64,000 nucleotides of DNA, from the NCBI GenBank assembly GCA_000514715.1, contig AZWL01000012.1:1-64000 (forward strand), in the 5' to 3' direction. The notes beneath the pieces were generated by a model. It saw only the letters and a program-made list of their open reading frames with translations, did no database searches and was not told the DNA's origin. A program made the translations under genes and the position numbers. Of the stretch, positions 7,586 through 16,325 are shown piece after piece. Position 1 is the stretch's first letter, and each line of letters begins with the position of its first letter. The DNA is from Streptomyces sp. CNH099. GTDB lineage: Bacteria > Actinomycetota > Actinomycetes > Streptomycetales > Streptomycetaceae.

Positions 7586-8463
7586 GACGCTAAGCCCCCT
7601 CGCTTCTCTCTCCCTCTGCGTCCTGCACCTGCACCCCCGAGACGATCTCGGTCTCTCGGCCAAGATCAAATCTACTGCGTCCGGTACGGCGGACCGGACA
7701 GCTTCAGCCCCGCATCTATATCGACAGGTAAAGCGTGCCTTGTGTGACAGACGGGGCAGGTTCGGCCCTACCTCGGTGTCGACAGGGAAACTTGGCGTGA
7801 AGCATTCGATCGCGAACGGTGTCATCGCTTCACGCGGCAGGGAAGGTCACCCCCCTCGGGTTCTCCGACGTGCACGGCTCGTGCGCCCCGACTGCGCCCC
7901 CAGCCCCCCGAGCCCGGAACGTTCCAGCCTTGAGTCTCGCAACTCCGGTGTGCAGAAGGGAAGTTGGCCGAAAAGATCAGGTTACCGGCGGTTGCCCGCC
8001 CGGCTGTCGGCGTACGACCGCACGGGGTCGCGAAACCGCCGGTGGGGGCCTCGGCCCGGCCGTGTCCTGCGGCGCGGCTCCGGCGCGGGCGCCGCGGTCG
8101 CGTTCGCGGCGGCGATGATCCGTCCCGGGGGCGCGGCGAGAGCGCACGGAAGCGTGGGGGGCGGCACGGCGAACGGGCACCGGATCCGTGTGCGCCGGTA
8201 CCGTGCGCCCTCCGCCGACCGTGCCGGGGCGGGCCGCCGAGCCGCCGCCCGGCCGCCGCCGGCCCCGGTCGGGCATTGCGCGGGACGCCACGCTGGGGCA
8301 TGCTCCTGTGAACCGTTCGCCGGGGTCACCTGGCATACTGCCCCCGACCCTGGGCAAGCGAGGTAGTGTCGCCGTACCCTTGTTGTACGGGATTGGGAAG
8401 ATGATTCCCGGACACAGCATCCGAGTCCCTCCAGTCACGAGGATTCCCTTCGCCGAGACACCG
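7586..8463. promoter_or_regulatory. Long divergent control region of adpA and the stress-protein gene
   Basis: An 878 bp segment with no convincing gene. Two near-identical 12-mers, TCGACAGGTAAA at 7721-7732 and TCGACAGGGAAA at 7779-7790, lie 58 bp apart on the adpA side. TGGCGTGAAG at 7793-7802 matches the AdpA-binding consensus TGGCSNGWWY at nine of ten positions, in line with known AdpA autoregulation. The right half is GC-rich and featureless apart from short inverted repeats near 8372-8393 just before the stress-protein gene. Long adpA leaders are known in Streptomyces. Confidence 0.45.
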
Positions 8464-8985
8464 ATGGCCGGTCACGAAATCCCCGAACCCGCGGACCGCA
8501 AGCCGGTCGCCGATCCGCTGGCGAACCTGGAAGCGGCGGCCGAGTCGCGCCAGGGTTGCGATCCGGCGTTCAAGCACGGCGTCGTCTGCGGCTTCGACGG
8601 CTCCACCTCCAGCGAACGCGCCCTCGCCTACGCCGTGGGCATGGCCCGCCGGCTGGGCTGCGGACTGATCATCGTGCACGTGGCCAACCGGCTGCCCACC
8701 ACCGTCTGGGCCGGCTGCGAGCCGCCCGTCTTCGTCGACGTGCCGGACCACCGCACCGAGGTGCTCGGGCTGGAACTCGCCTGCGCCGACTACCTCTCCG
8801 ACGTGCCGTGGATCCTGGTCGAGCGCGGCGGCGACATCTGCCACGAACTGGAGGAGGTCGGCCGGGAGTACGAGGCCGACGCCATCGTGGTCGGCTCCAC
8901 GCAGGGCATCGTGGGCCGCATCTTCGGCTCCGTCGCCGGGCGCCTCGCCCGCCGGGCCCAACGGCCGGTCGTCGTCGTGCCGTAG
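8464..8985 (+). CDS. Universal stress protein (UspA family)
   Basis: A 173-residue Usp-fold protein: GVVCGFDGSTSSERALAYA at the N-terminal strand, then VGSTQGIVGRIFGSVAGRLARRA, the ATP-binding G-2x-G-9x-G(S/T) signature, ending in the RPVVVVP strand. The family binds ATP and helps in stress survival. ATG 8464 gives the MAGHEIPEPADRK N-terminus that I recall from Streptomyces homologues. An in-frame ATG at 8401 would add 21 residues and has GGGAAG close by, so the start is not certain. It is divergent from adpA. Confidence 0.85.
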   Translation: MAGHEIPEPADRKPVADPLANLEAAAESRQGCDPAFKHGVVCGFDGSTSSERALAYAVGMARRLGCGLIIVHVANRLPTTVWAGCEPPVFVDVPDHRTEVLGLELACADYLSDVPWILVERGGDICHELEEVGREYEADAIVVGSTQGIVGRIFGSVAGRLARRAQRPVVVVP

Positions 8986-9190
8986 CCGCCCCCGGCGCGC
9001 GTTTGCACCGGTGGCGCCGGGGGCGTGCGCGGTCCCGCACAACCGCAGAAATCTACTCGTGGGTAGATGTGGGTTGTGAATTTGTGAGGGGCATATAGGG
9101 GACACGACGACGCGCTGCCAGCCGGGAGGTGACGGTCCCCGGTGCGGCAGCGGCACCGCCGGCGTATTGGGCGACGCCGGCACAGGGGAG

Positions 9191-9231
9191 GCGGCCCTCT
9201 GCGCGACGTGGTGGCACGCGCAGAGGGCCGC
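9191..9231. terminator. Strong bidirectional hairpin between the stress-protein gene and glmS
   Basis: A 15-bp perfect stem (9191-9205 with 9217-9231) around an 11-nt loop, 33 bp beyond the glmS stop and 206 bp beyond the convergent stress-protein stop. The stem is GC-rich and followed by TCTTTC on the plus strand. It can terminate both transcripts. Confidence 0.8.
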
Positions 9232-9263
9232 TCTTTCGCCTCCCGCCGAGGGCGGGTCCCGGG

Positions 9264-11078
9264 TTATTCGACCGTGACCGACTTTGCCAGGTTGCGGGGC
9301 TTGTCGATGTCGCGGCCCAGCTCCAGGGCCGTGTGGTAGGCCAGGAGTTGGAGCGGGATGCCCATGAGGATGGGGTCCAGCTCCGGTTCGCTGCGGGGTA
9401 CCACGATCGTGTGATCCGCCTTGTCCTGCCGGCGGTGGGCGACCGCGAGGATGCGGCCCTCGCGGGCCTTGATCTCCTCCAGCGCCGCGCGGTTCTTCTC
9501 CAGCAGCTCGTCGTCCGGCACGATCGCCACCGTCGGCACCTCCGGCTCGATCAGCGCCAGCGGGCCGTGCTTCAGCTCGGAGGCCGGGTAGGCCTCGGCG
9601 TGGATGTAGCTGACCTCCTTCAGCTTCAGCGCCGCCTCCCTGGCCACCGGGTAGCCGCGGACCCGGCCGATGAACATCATCGACCTGGCGTGCGCGTACT
9701 CCTTCGCCAGCGTCCGGATCGCGTCCTCGCCGCGCAGCATCTCCGCGATCTGGTCCGGCAGCCGGCGCAGCCCCTCGATGACGCGGCGGCCGTCGGCGAC
9801 CGACAGGTCGCGGATGCGGCCGAGGTGGAGGGCGAGGAGGCCGAAGGCGACGACGGTGTTGGTGAAGCACTTGGTGGAGACCACGCAGACCTCCGGGCCG
9901 GCGTGCACGTAGATGCCGCCGTCGGTCTCCCGGGCGATGGCCGAGCCGACGACGTTGACGACGCCGAGGACCCGCGCGCCCTTGCGCTTCAGCTCCTGCA
10001 CGGCGGCCAGCACGTCGTACGTCTCGCCGGACTGGGAGACGGCGACGTAGAGGGTGTCGGGGTCGACGACCGGGTTGCGGTAGCGGAACTCGCTGGCCGG
10101 CTCGGCGTCCGCGGGCACCCGCGCCAGCTCCTCGATCAGCTGCGCGCCGATCATGCCCGCGTGGTACGACGTGCCGCAGCCCAGGATCTTCACCCGGCGC
10201 ACCGCGCGCGCCTCGCGCGCGTCCAGGTTGAGGCCGCCGAGGTGGACGGTGGAGAACCGGTCCTCGATGCGTCCGCGCAGCACCCGGTCGACGGCGTCGG
10301 CCTGCTCGCAGATCTCCTTGTGCATGTACGTGTCGTGGCCGGCCAGGTCGTACGACTCGGGCGACCACTCCACCGTCTCCGGCGCGGGCGAGGTGCGCGA
10401 GCCCTCGGTGGTGTACGTGCGGTAGTCGTCGGCCTTGACGGTGGCCATCTCGCCGTCGTCGAGGGTGACGACCTGGCGGGTGTGCGAGACGAGGGCGGCG
10501 ACGTCGGAGGCGACGAACATCTCGCGCTCGCCGATGCCGAGGACGACCGGCGAGCCGTTGCGGGCGACGACGATGCGGTCGGGGAAGTCGGCGTGCAGCA
10601 CGGCGATGCCGTACGTGCCCTCCACCAGCTGCAGCGTCTCGCGGACGGCCGCCTCCAGGGTGGTGGCGGCGGAGCGGCCGACGAGGTGGGCCAGGACCTC
10701 GGTGTCGGTCTCGGAGGCCAGCTCGACGCCGTCGGCGGCCAGCTTGGCGCGCAGGTCGGCGGCGTTGTCGATGATGCCGTTGTGGACGACGGCGACCTTG
10801 CCGGCCTCGTCGAGGTGCGGGTGGGCGTTGGCGTCGCTGGGGACGCCGTGGGTGGCCCAGCGGGTGTGCGCGATGCCCGTGGCGCCGGCGAAGCGCTTGG
10901 GCAGCCGGGCCTGGAGGTCCCGTACCCGGCCCTTGGCCTTGACGGTCTTCAGCGCGCCGGAGCGGGCGGCGATGGCCACACCGGCGGAGTCGTAGCCCCG
11001 GTACTCCAGTCGCTGGAGCCCTTCGAGCAGCAGGGGCGCCGCGTCGCGCTTGCCGATGTAACCGACGATTCCGCACAT
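9264..11078 (-). CDS. glmS: Glutamine-fructose-6-phosphate aminotransferase
   Basis: A 604-residue enzyme, full length for GlmS. It makes glucosamine-6-phosphate from fructose-6-phosphate and glutamine, the entry to peptidoglycan and amino-sugar synthesis. The N-terminal glutaminase domain begins MCGIVGYIG, with C2 as nucleophile, and contains TRWATHG. Two SIS sugar-isomerase domains follow (about 290-420 and 460-590, with CGTSYHAG and SQSGET). The C-terminus is the usual KSVTVE. AGGAAG precedes the ATG. No glmS ribozyme-like element is evident. The small gene upstream is on the same strand with a 46-bp gap. Streptomycetes often carry more than one glmS. Confidence 0.95.
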   Translation of the reverse strand: MCGIVGYIGKRDAAPLLLEGLQRLEYRGYDSAGVAIAARSGALKTVKAKGRVRDLQARLPKRFAGATGIAHTRWATHGVPSDANAHPHLDEAGKVAVVHNGIIDNAADLRAKLAADGVELASETDTEVLAHLVGRSAATTLEAAVRETLQLVEGTYGIAVLHADFPDRIVVARNGSPVVLGIGEREMFVASDVAALVSHTRQVVTLDDGEMATVKADDYRTYTTEGSRTSPAPETVEWSPESYDLAGHDTYMHKEICEQADAVDRVLRGRIEDRFSTVHLGGLNLDAREARAVRRVKILGCGTSYHAGMIGAQLIEELARVPADAEPASEFRYRNPVVDPDTLYVAVSQSGETYDVLAAVQELKRKGARVLGVVNVVGSAIARETDGGIYVHAGPEVCVVSTKCFTNTVVAFGLLALHLGRIRDLSVADGRRVIEGLRRLPDQIAEMLRGEDAIRTLAKEYAHARSMMFIGRVRGYPVAREAALKLKEVSYIHAEAYPASELKHGPLALIEPEVPTVAIVPDDELLEKNRAALEEIKAREGRILAVAHRRQDKADHTIVVPRSEPELDPILMGIPLQLLAYHTALELGRDIDKPRNLAKSVTVE

Positions 11079-11124
11079 ATCGTTCGCTTCCTGTCGGGGG
11101 GAGGGAGGAGGGTGGGTGGAGCGG

Positions 11125-11382
11125 CTAGCCGTATACGATGCGGCGCAGCTGACGCCGGGTCAGCTCGGGCGGCGCGACCGCGCGGTGCGCCAGCTCCCGG
11201 GCGATCCGGTCGAAGATCTCGTCGTTCACCAGGCCGCCCGCCCGCAGCTCGCGGTGGCGCCGGCGGACGAACGCGGGCGTCGTCTCGTCGAAGTAGGCGA
11301 GGACGTCCTGGACGACCCGCGCGGCTTCGCCGCGGCTGAGCGGCGCGCTGCGTATCAGGTGGTCGATGAGGTCCTCGTGCAC
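11125..11382 (-). CDS. Conserved small protein encoded with glmS
   Basis: An 85-residue, mostly helical protein beginning MHEDLIDHLIRSAPLSRGEA and ending PPELTRRQLRRIVYG, with no cysteines, signal or membrane segment. Very similar short proteins sit directly upstream of glmS in other Streptomyces, as far as I recall. It lies 46 bp upstream of glmS on the same strand and is probably in its operon. No function is known; a regulatory or helper role for amino-sugar synthesis would be a guess. Confidence 0.7.
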   Translation of the reverse strand: MHEDLIDHLIRSAPLSRGEAARVVQDVLAYFDETTPAFVRRRHRELRAGGLVNDEIFDRIARELAHRAVAPPELTRRQLRRIVYG

Positions 11383-11566
11383 CCGTTGATAGTGCTTGAT
11401 GATCTTCCCTTGTGCAAGAAATCTGCCCGGAATCGGGCAGGGATCACTCCTTTCCCGCCACAGACCCCGCGGCGGGCACGGCGGCGGATTGGTCTACACC
11501 CCTTGACCGGGAGGGAAGCCGGCGGTACGGCTGGAATGTCCATGTCACCGGCCGGAAGGGACCACC

Positions 11567-13204
11567 GTGCGACGTCACCGCCCGCGGACTCCCCCGCACC
11601 GCTCCCCGCGCTCCCTCGCGCGTCTCGGCGGCGTCCTCCTGCTCGCCCTCGCCGCAGGCGTCGGGGCCGGCGGCTCGGCGCCCCCCGGCGCGGCGCCGCC
11701 GGCCGCCGCCGAGCCGGCCGCGCTGGACTCCGTCATCCCCGCCCCCGCCGCCGTCGCCCCCGGCGGCAGCCCGTACGAGATCACCGCGGAGACCGGCATC
11801 CGCGTGCCGCCCGGCGACTCCGCCGCGGCCGCCGCCGCCCGCGACGCCGGCACGTACCTGGCCGGCGTGCTGCGCCCCGCGACCGGCTTCGAGCTGCCCG
11901 TGGGCAGCAGGTCCGGGGACATCGAGCTGCGCCTGACGGCGAAGCTGAAGAAGGCCGTCGGCCCCGAGGGCTACGAGCTGACCTCCGGCGGCGACGGCGT
12001 GGTGATCTCCGCCGCGCGCCCCGCCGGGCTCTTCCACGGCGTGCAGACCCTGCGCCAGCTGCTGCCCCCGCAGGTGGAGGCGGACACCCCGCAGGACGGG
12101 CCGTGGCCGGTGGCCGGCGGGCGGATCACCGACAAGCCCCGCTTCGCGTACCGCAGCGCGATGCTCGACGTGGCCCGGCACTTCTTCACCGTCGAGCAGG
12201 TCAAGCGCTACATCGACCAGCTCGCGCTGTACAAGTACAACACCCTGCACCTGCACCTCACCGACGACCAGGGCTGGCGGCTGGCGATCGACTCCTGGCC
12301 GAACCTCGCCGAGTACGGCGGCAGCACGCAGGTCGGCGGCGGCCCCGGCGGGTACTACACCAAGGACGACTACCGCGAGATCGTCGCGTACGCCGCGAGC
12401 CGGCACATGACCGTCGTGCCCGAGGTCGACATGCCCGGCCACACCAACGCCGCCCTCGCCTCGTACGCCGAGCTGAACTGCGACGGCGTCGCCCCGCCCC
12501 TCTACACCGGCACGAGCGTCGGCTTCAGCTCGCTGTGCGTGCCCAAGGAGGTCACGTACGACTTCGTGGACGACGTCGTACGCGAGCTGGCCGAGCTGAC
12601 GCCCGGCCCGTACATCCACATCGGCGGCGACGAGGCCCACTCCACTCCGCACGACGAGTACGTCGCCTTCATGGAGCGGGCGCAGGCGATCGTCGGCGCG
12701 TACGGCAAGACCGTGGTCGGCTGGCACCAGCTGGCCGGCGCGCACCCGGTCGAGGGCGCCGTCGCCCAGTACTGGGGCACGACCGGCGGCGAGCAGGAGG
12801 TCATCGACGCCGCGAAGGCCGGCACGCCGCTGGTCCTCTCCCCCGCCAACAGGACGTACCTGGACATGAAGTACCACGAGGGGACGCCGCTGGGGCTGAG
12901 CTGGGCCGGGTACGTCGAGGTGCGGCAGTCCTACGACTGGGACCCGGGTGCGTACATGCGGGGCGGCGTGCCGGAGAGCGCGATCCTCGGCGTCGAGGCG
13001 CCGCTGTGGTCGGAGACCGTCTCCACCAGCGACCACATCGAGTTCATGGCCTTCCCGCGCGCCGCGGGCGCCGCAGAACTGGGCTGGTCCCCGGCCGCGA
13101 AGCTCGGCTGGGACGGCTACCGGGACCGGCTGGCGGCGCAGGGGCCCCGGTGGGAGGCGATGGAGATCGACTTCTACCGCTCGGCCCAGGTGCCCTGGGA
13201 CTAG
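11567..13204 (+). CDS. Secreted beta-N-acetylhexosaminidase (GH20)
   Basis: A 545-residue secreted enzyme. A twin-arginine-rich N-terminus and hydrophobic segment (about 18-35) end near an AAAEPA cleavage region. A GH20 N-terminal alpha/beta domain (about 55-185) is followed by the GH20 barrel. The catalytic pair D355-E356 lies in HIGGDEAHS, and HLHLTDDQGWR and PEVDMPGHT are the expected substrate-site motifs. It removes terminal GlcNAc from chitooligosaccharides or glycans by substrate-assisted catalysis. It stands alone on the plus strand. The genomic link with glmS (GlcN-6-P metabolism) is suggestive only. Confidence 0.93.
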   Translation: MRRHRPRTPPHRSPRSLARLGGVLLLALAAGVGAGGSAPPGAAPPAAAEPAALDSVIPAPAAVAPGGSPYEITAETGIRVPPGDSAAAAAARDAGTYLAGVLRPATGFELPVGSRSGDIELRLTAKLKKAVGPEGYELTSGGDGVVISAARPAGLFHGVQTLRQLLPPQVEADTPQDGPWPVAGGRITDKPRFAYRSAMLDVARHFFTVEQVKRYIDQLALYKYNTLHLHLTDDQGWRLAIDSWPNLAEYGGSTQVGGGPGGYYTKDDYREIVAYAASRHMTVVPEVDMPGHTNAALASYAELNCDGVAPPLYTGTSVGFSSLCVPKEVTYDFVDDVVRELAELTPGPYIHIGGDEAHSTPHDEYVAFMERAQAIVGAYGKTVVGWHQLAGAHPVEGAVAQYWGTTGGEQEVIDAAKAGTPLVLSPANRTYLDMKYHEGTPLGLSWAGYVEVRQSYDWDPGAYMRGGVPESAILGVEAPLWSETVSTSDHIEFMAFPRAAGAAELGWSPAAKLGWDGYRDRLAAQGPRWEAMEIDFYRSAQVPWD

Positions 13205-13490
13205 GCCCGGGAGCACGGCCCGGGAGCAGGAGAGGAGACCTGGCACGGGCCCGCCTCCCCCCGGCGGCTGCCGGTCCGCGGCTGCGGAGCCCGCTGAGGG
13301 GAGGCGGTGGGGGGACGGCCCGCACCGCTCGGCACGGCCGGAGGCCCGGAAGCCTCCCCGCCGTCCCGAGGAACGCTACGCACGCTAGTGACCCCGACTC
13401 CGGCAATGCGCCCAATAGGGACGCCGGGCGCCAGCCTTAAGGCTCTCTTGAGGAACGCATCGGAGGCGCTTAAACCGCGCGCCCGCACGG

Positions 13491-13526
13491 GCGCCGCCGG
13501 GGCGGGAGGAGCCGCCCCGGCGGCGC
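13491..13526. terminator. Hairpin terminator between convergent GH20 and GH9 genes
   Basis: A 15-bp perfect GC stem (13491-13505 with 13512-13526) and six-base loop lie in the 367-bp gap between the convergent GH20 and GH9 stops. It is 45 bp beyond the GH9 stop. I see no gene in the rest of this gap. Confidence 0.75.
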
Positions 13527-13571
13527 GCCGCCGTGCGTGCGGCGGTGACAGGTGTCGCGCAGCCGCCGTCG

Positions 13572-16163
13572 TCAGCCGCCCAGCTTCACCTCCCGGGGCG
13601 TGCCGTTGCTGCCGCTCCAGCTCGCGTTGAAGCCGAAGGAGACAGAACCGCCGTCCGGTACCGCGCCGTTGTACGGCGTGTTACGGCAGCTCACGGTGGA
13701 CCCGGACTGGGTACAGACGGCGTTCCAGGCGTTCTGGAGGCGCTGTCCGTCGGGGAAGTCCCATTCCACGGTCCAGCCGTCGAGGGCGGCGCCGTCACAG
13801 GAGACCCTGACCGTGCCGGTGAAGCCGCCGGGCCACTCGTTGGGCACCGAGTACGCCGCGGTGCACTCCTCCTCCGGGCCCGGGCCGGGCCCGCCGCCCG
13901 CGGCGCCGAGGTCGTCGGCGTAGCCGGCGATCCAGGCGAGCGGGGCGTTCCAGTTGATCGTGATCTCGTTGGTGGAGTACGACTCGATGTGGTCGATGTA
14001 GCACATCGCCGGCGGGCAGCCCTCCAGCTCCCGCTGGGCCACCGGGTCCTCCAGCTGCGAGTCCGGGCCGCCGGCGATCGAGCCGGGGGCCGGGTTGGGC
14101 AGGCTCGGGTCGAGCTGGTTGGCCCAGAACCGGTGGTGCTGGTTCTTCGAGTCCCGCTCGCCGTAGCCGGTGACGTACGACTGGTTCAGCGGGTTGCGGC
14201 CCAGCAGGTAGTCCAGGCCGGTGAGCACGGCGTCGCGGTAGCCGGCCTCGCCGGTGAGCCCGTGCGCGGTGGCCAGGACGACCATGTTGTTGAGGACCTG
14301 GCTGTTGGAGCCCCAGACGTACCGCCCGCCGTCGGGGGCGTACGGGACGCCGTAGGCGGCGTTCGCGGCGTCGGCCGCGTAGCCGTCGGCGGCGTCGGTG
14401 ACCATGCCGCGTACGACGCCCAGCTGGGCGTCCGTCAGCCCGCTGTCGACGGTGGCCAGGTCCAGCGCGCCGAGCCCCGCGGTGGCGGCCCACGACATGC
14501 CGCCGCTGGGGAAGACCGCCTCGGCGTCGCCGTGCAGCGGCGAGCCGAGCACGTCCTGCAGGTAGGCGTCCTCGCCGGTGGCCAGGTACAGCTCGGCGGC
14601 GGCCCAGTAGAACTCGTCGCTCACGTCGCCGTCGCTGTACGCGCCGCCGCCGGTGCCGTCGTTCGGGTCGGCCAGCATGTCGGGGTGCGCCTCGGCCGCG
14701 GTGTACGCGGTCCGGGCGGCCGACAGGCAGCGGTCGGCGAACGCGGCCGTCTCGTCATAGTCCTTGTACAGCCGCGCGCACTGCGCGCCGGTGGCGGCGA
14801 GGTTGAGCGTCGCGGCGGTGGACGCCGGGTGGAGCTCGCGCGGCTCCGGGTCCTCGTGCGGCAGCAGGGGCAGCCCGGTCCACTGCTCGTCGTGCAGCTT
14901 GTGGTGCGCCATGCCGGCCAGCTCCTCGCCCGCGGGCACCTGCATGGACATCAGGAACTCCAGCTGCCAGCGCGCCTCGTCGAGCACGTCGGGCACGCCG
15001 TTGCCCTGCTCGGGCACGGCCAGCTTGCCGTCGCCGATCGGCTCGGCGTCGGCGCCGTCGGTGGTCAGCGTGCGCTCGTACACGCTCATCACCTGGGCGG
15101 CGGCGATGCCGCCGTTGACGACGTACTTGCCGTGGTCGCCCGCGTCGTACCAGCCGCCCGCGGCGTCCAGGGTGTAGTCGCAGACCCCGGGCTGGCACGG
15201 GACGTCGTCGTCGCCCTGGTTGGGCGCGACGTTCACGTGCCCGGCGGGCCGCGCGTACTCCTCGCCGACCAGGTCGGCGTCGATCTCGATGCCGCTGCGG
15301 TTGTGGTAGAAGTACGCGAGCGCGTCGGTGCGCAGCGTGCCGTAGATGTCGTCGCCGATGGTGAACGGCTCGCTGGTCTCGCCGTCGATCGTGACGGTGT
15401 AGCCCTCGCCGGCCTCGGTGAAGTCGCCGAAGGCGAAGGTGTGCACGTTCTCCAGCGAGGTCGGGTCGGTGCCCGCGGGCACGGTGGTGCCGCTCGCCTT
15501 CTCGGTGCCGTCGGCGGCGTTCAGGGTCCAGGTCAGCGGGTCGGTGGCGTCGGTGACGAAGGTGCCGTTCTTCGGCCCCTCGGTGAGGTAGCCGACCTGG
15601 TTGACGCGCACCGGCGAGCCGGTGTCCGGGTCGTACGGGGGCCGTTCGGCGCCGCCGCGCAGCGAGACGTCGTCGACGCAGAAGGTGTACGCCGTGTCGC
15701 TGCCGCCGATCTGGAAGGCGAGCTGGGCGGCCTCGTCCCCGGCGGTGGCGGTGAAGATGTGCTCGAAGCTCTGCGCGGTGTCGGTGATCTGGTCCGCGGA
15801 GGCGAAGAACTGAGCCCACGGCTCCACGGCCTGCTGCACGTTGGTGCGGATGGTCACGGGTGTGCTGGCGGTGGCGGTGTAGCGCAGGGCGTAGGTCTCG
15901 CCGGCTTCGATGGGCAGGTCGTTCTGGCCCACGATGGCGTCCCACGGATTGGCGGTGCCGGCGGGCACGTCGGCGCAGAGCTGCCCGTCGACCACGGTGG
16001 CGGGGTTGTCCTCCGTCCACCACCAGGGGTCGGTGCCGGCCGCGCTGAAGTCGCCGTTGACGATCAGCTCGGGGCCCTCGTCGGCCGCGGCGGCGCCGCC
16101 GGGCGCGGCGAGCGCTCCGGCGACCAGCGCGGCGGCGAGGGCACGGGGTATGTGCCGTCTCAC
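13572..16163 (-). CDS. Secreted multidomain cellulase (CBM4 / Ig-like / GH9 / CBM2)
   Basis: An 863-residue secreted cellulase. Sec signal peptide at 1-27. A CBM4-type domain (about 30-170, ELIVNGDFSA to FCVDDVSL) is followed by a CelD-type Ig-like module (about 185-285) and the GH9 barrel (about 290-735). GGWYDAGDHGKYV holds the catalytic aspartates, and the proton donor glutamate is in SYSTNEITINWN. A GPGPGP linker leads to a C-terminal CBM2 (about 765-863). This is the theme-C architecture of endo/processive GH9 enzymes. The GTG at 16163 has AAAGGA upstream. It lies 162 bp downstream of the GH48 gene on the same strand, and the pair would act together on crystalline cellulose. Confidence 0.92.
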   Translation of the reverse strand: MRRHIPRALAAALVAGALAAPGGAAAADEGPELIVNGDFSAAGTDPWWWTEDNPATVVDGQLCADVPAGTANPWDAIVGQNDLPIEAGETYALRYTATASTPVTIRTNVQQAVEPWAQFFASADQITDTAQSFEHIFTATAGDEAAQLAFQIGGSDTAYTFCVDDVSLRGGAERPPYDPDTGSPVRVNQVGYLTEGPKNGTFVTDATDPLTWTLNAADGTEKASGTTVPAGTDPTSLENVHTFAFGDFTEAGEGYTVTIDGETSEPFTIGDDIYGTLRTDALAYFYHNRSGIEIDADLVGEEYARPAGHVNVAPNQGDDDVPCQPGVCDYTLDAAGGWYDAGDHGKYVVNGGIAAAQVMSVYERTLTTDGADAEPIGDGKLAVPEQGNGVPDVLDEARWQLEFLMSMQVPAGEELAGMAHHKLHDEQWTGLPLLPHEDPEPRELHPASTAATLNLAATGAQCARLYKDYDETAAFADRCLSAARTAYTAAEAHPDMLADPNDGTGGGAYSDGDVSDEFYWAAAELYLATGEDAYLQDVLGSPLHGDAEAVFPSGGMSWAATAGLGALDLATVDSGLTDAQLGVVRGMVTDAADGYAADAANAAYGVPYAPDGGRYVWGSNSQVLNNMVVLATAHGLTGEAGYRDAVLTGLDYLLGRNPLNQSYVTGYGERDSKNQHHRFWANQLDPSLPNPAPGSIAGGPDSQLEDPVAQRELEGCPPAMCYIDHIESYSTNEITINWNAPLAWIAGYADDLGAAGGGPGPGPEEECTAAYSVPNEWPGGFTGTVRVSCDGAALDGWTVEWDFPDGQRLQNAWNAVCTQSGSTVSCRNTPYNGAVPDGGSVSFGFNASWSGSNGTPREVKLGG

Positions 16164-16268
16164 GGAAGGCGTCCTTTCGGATGGGGGGTGTGGGGGAGGC
16201 GGGGCGCGGCCGCACCCCTCGTCGTCACGGCCGCGCCCCTCGCGGCGGGATCAACCCGCGGTCCTGCC

Positions 16269-16316
16269 GCGGCCGGTGCGTACCACGGGACTTTCGACGG
16301 CGTACGCACCGGCCGC
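16269..16316. terminator. Intercistronic stem-loop between GH48 and GH9
   Basis: A 15-bp perfect stem (16269-16283 with 16302-16316) around an 18-nt loop begins 10 bp after the GH48 stop. It could be a terminator, or a processing/stabilising hairpin within a dicistronic message. No CebR box lies between it and the GH9 start, so if it terminates fully the GH9 gene needs another promoter in the last 105 bp. Confidence 0.65.
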
Positions 16317-16325
16317 GCGCCGGTG

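Noticed and set aside
7822..8301. A minus-strand Arg/Gly/Pro-rich gene in the adpA leader
   Set aside because: Composition of a shadow frame, no ribosome-binding site and no recognisable motif.
9000..9264. A glmS-type ribozyme or riboswitch
   Set aside because: The only structure seen is a simple hairpin at the 3' end of glmS; ribozymes lie in the 5' leader and are not known in this group.
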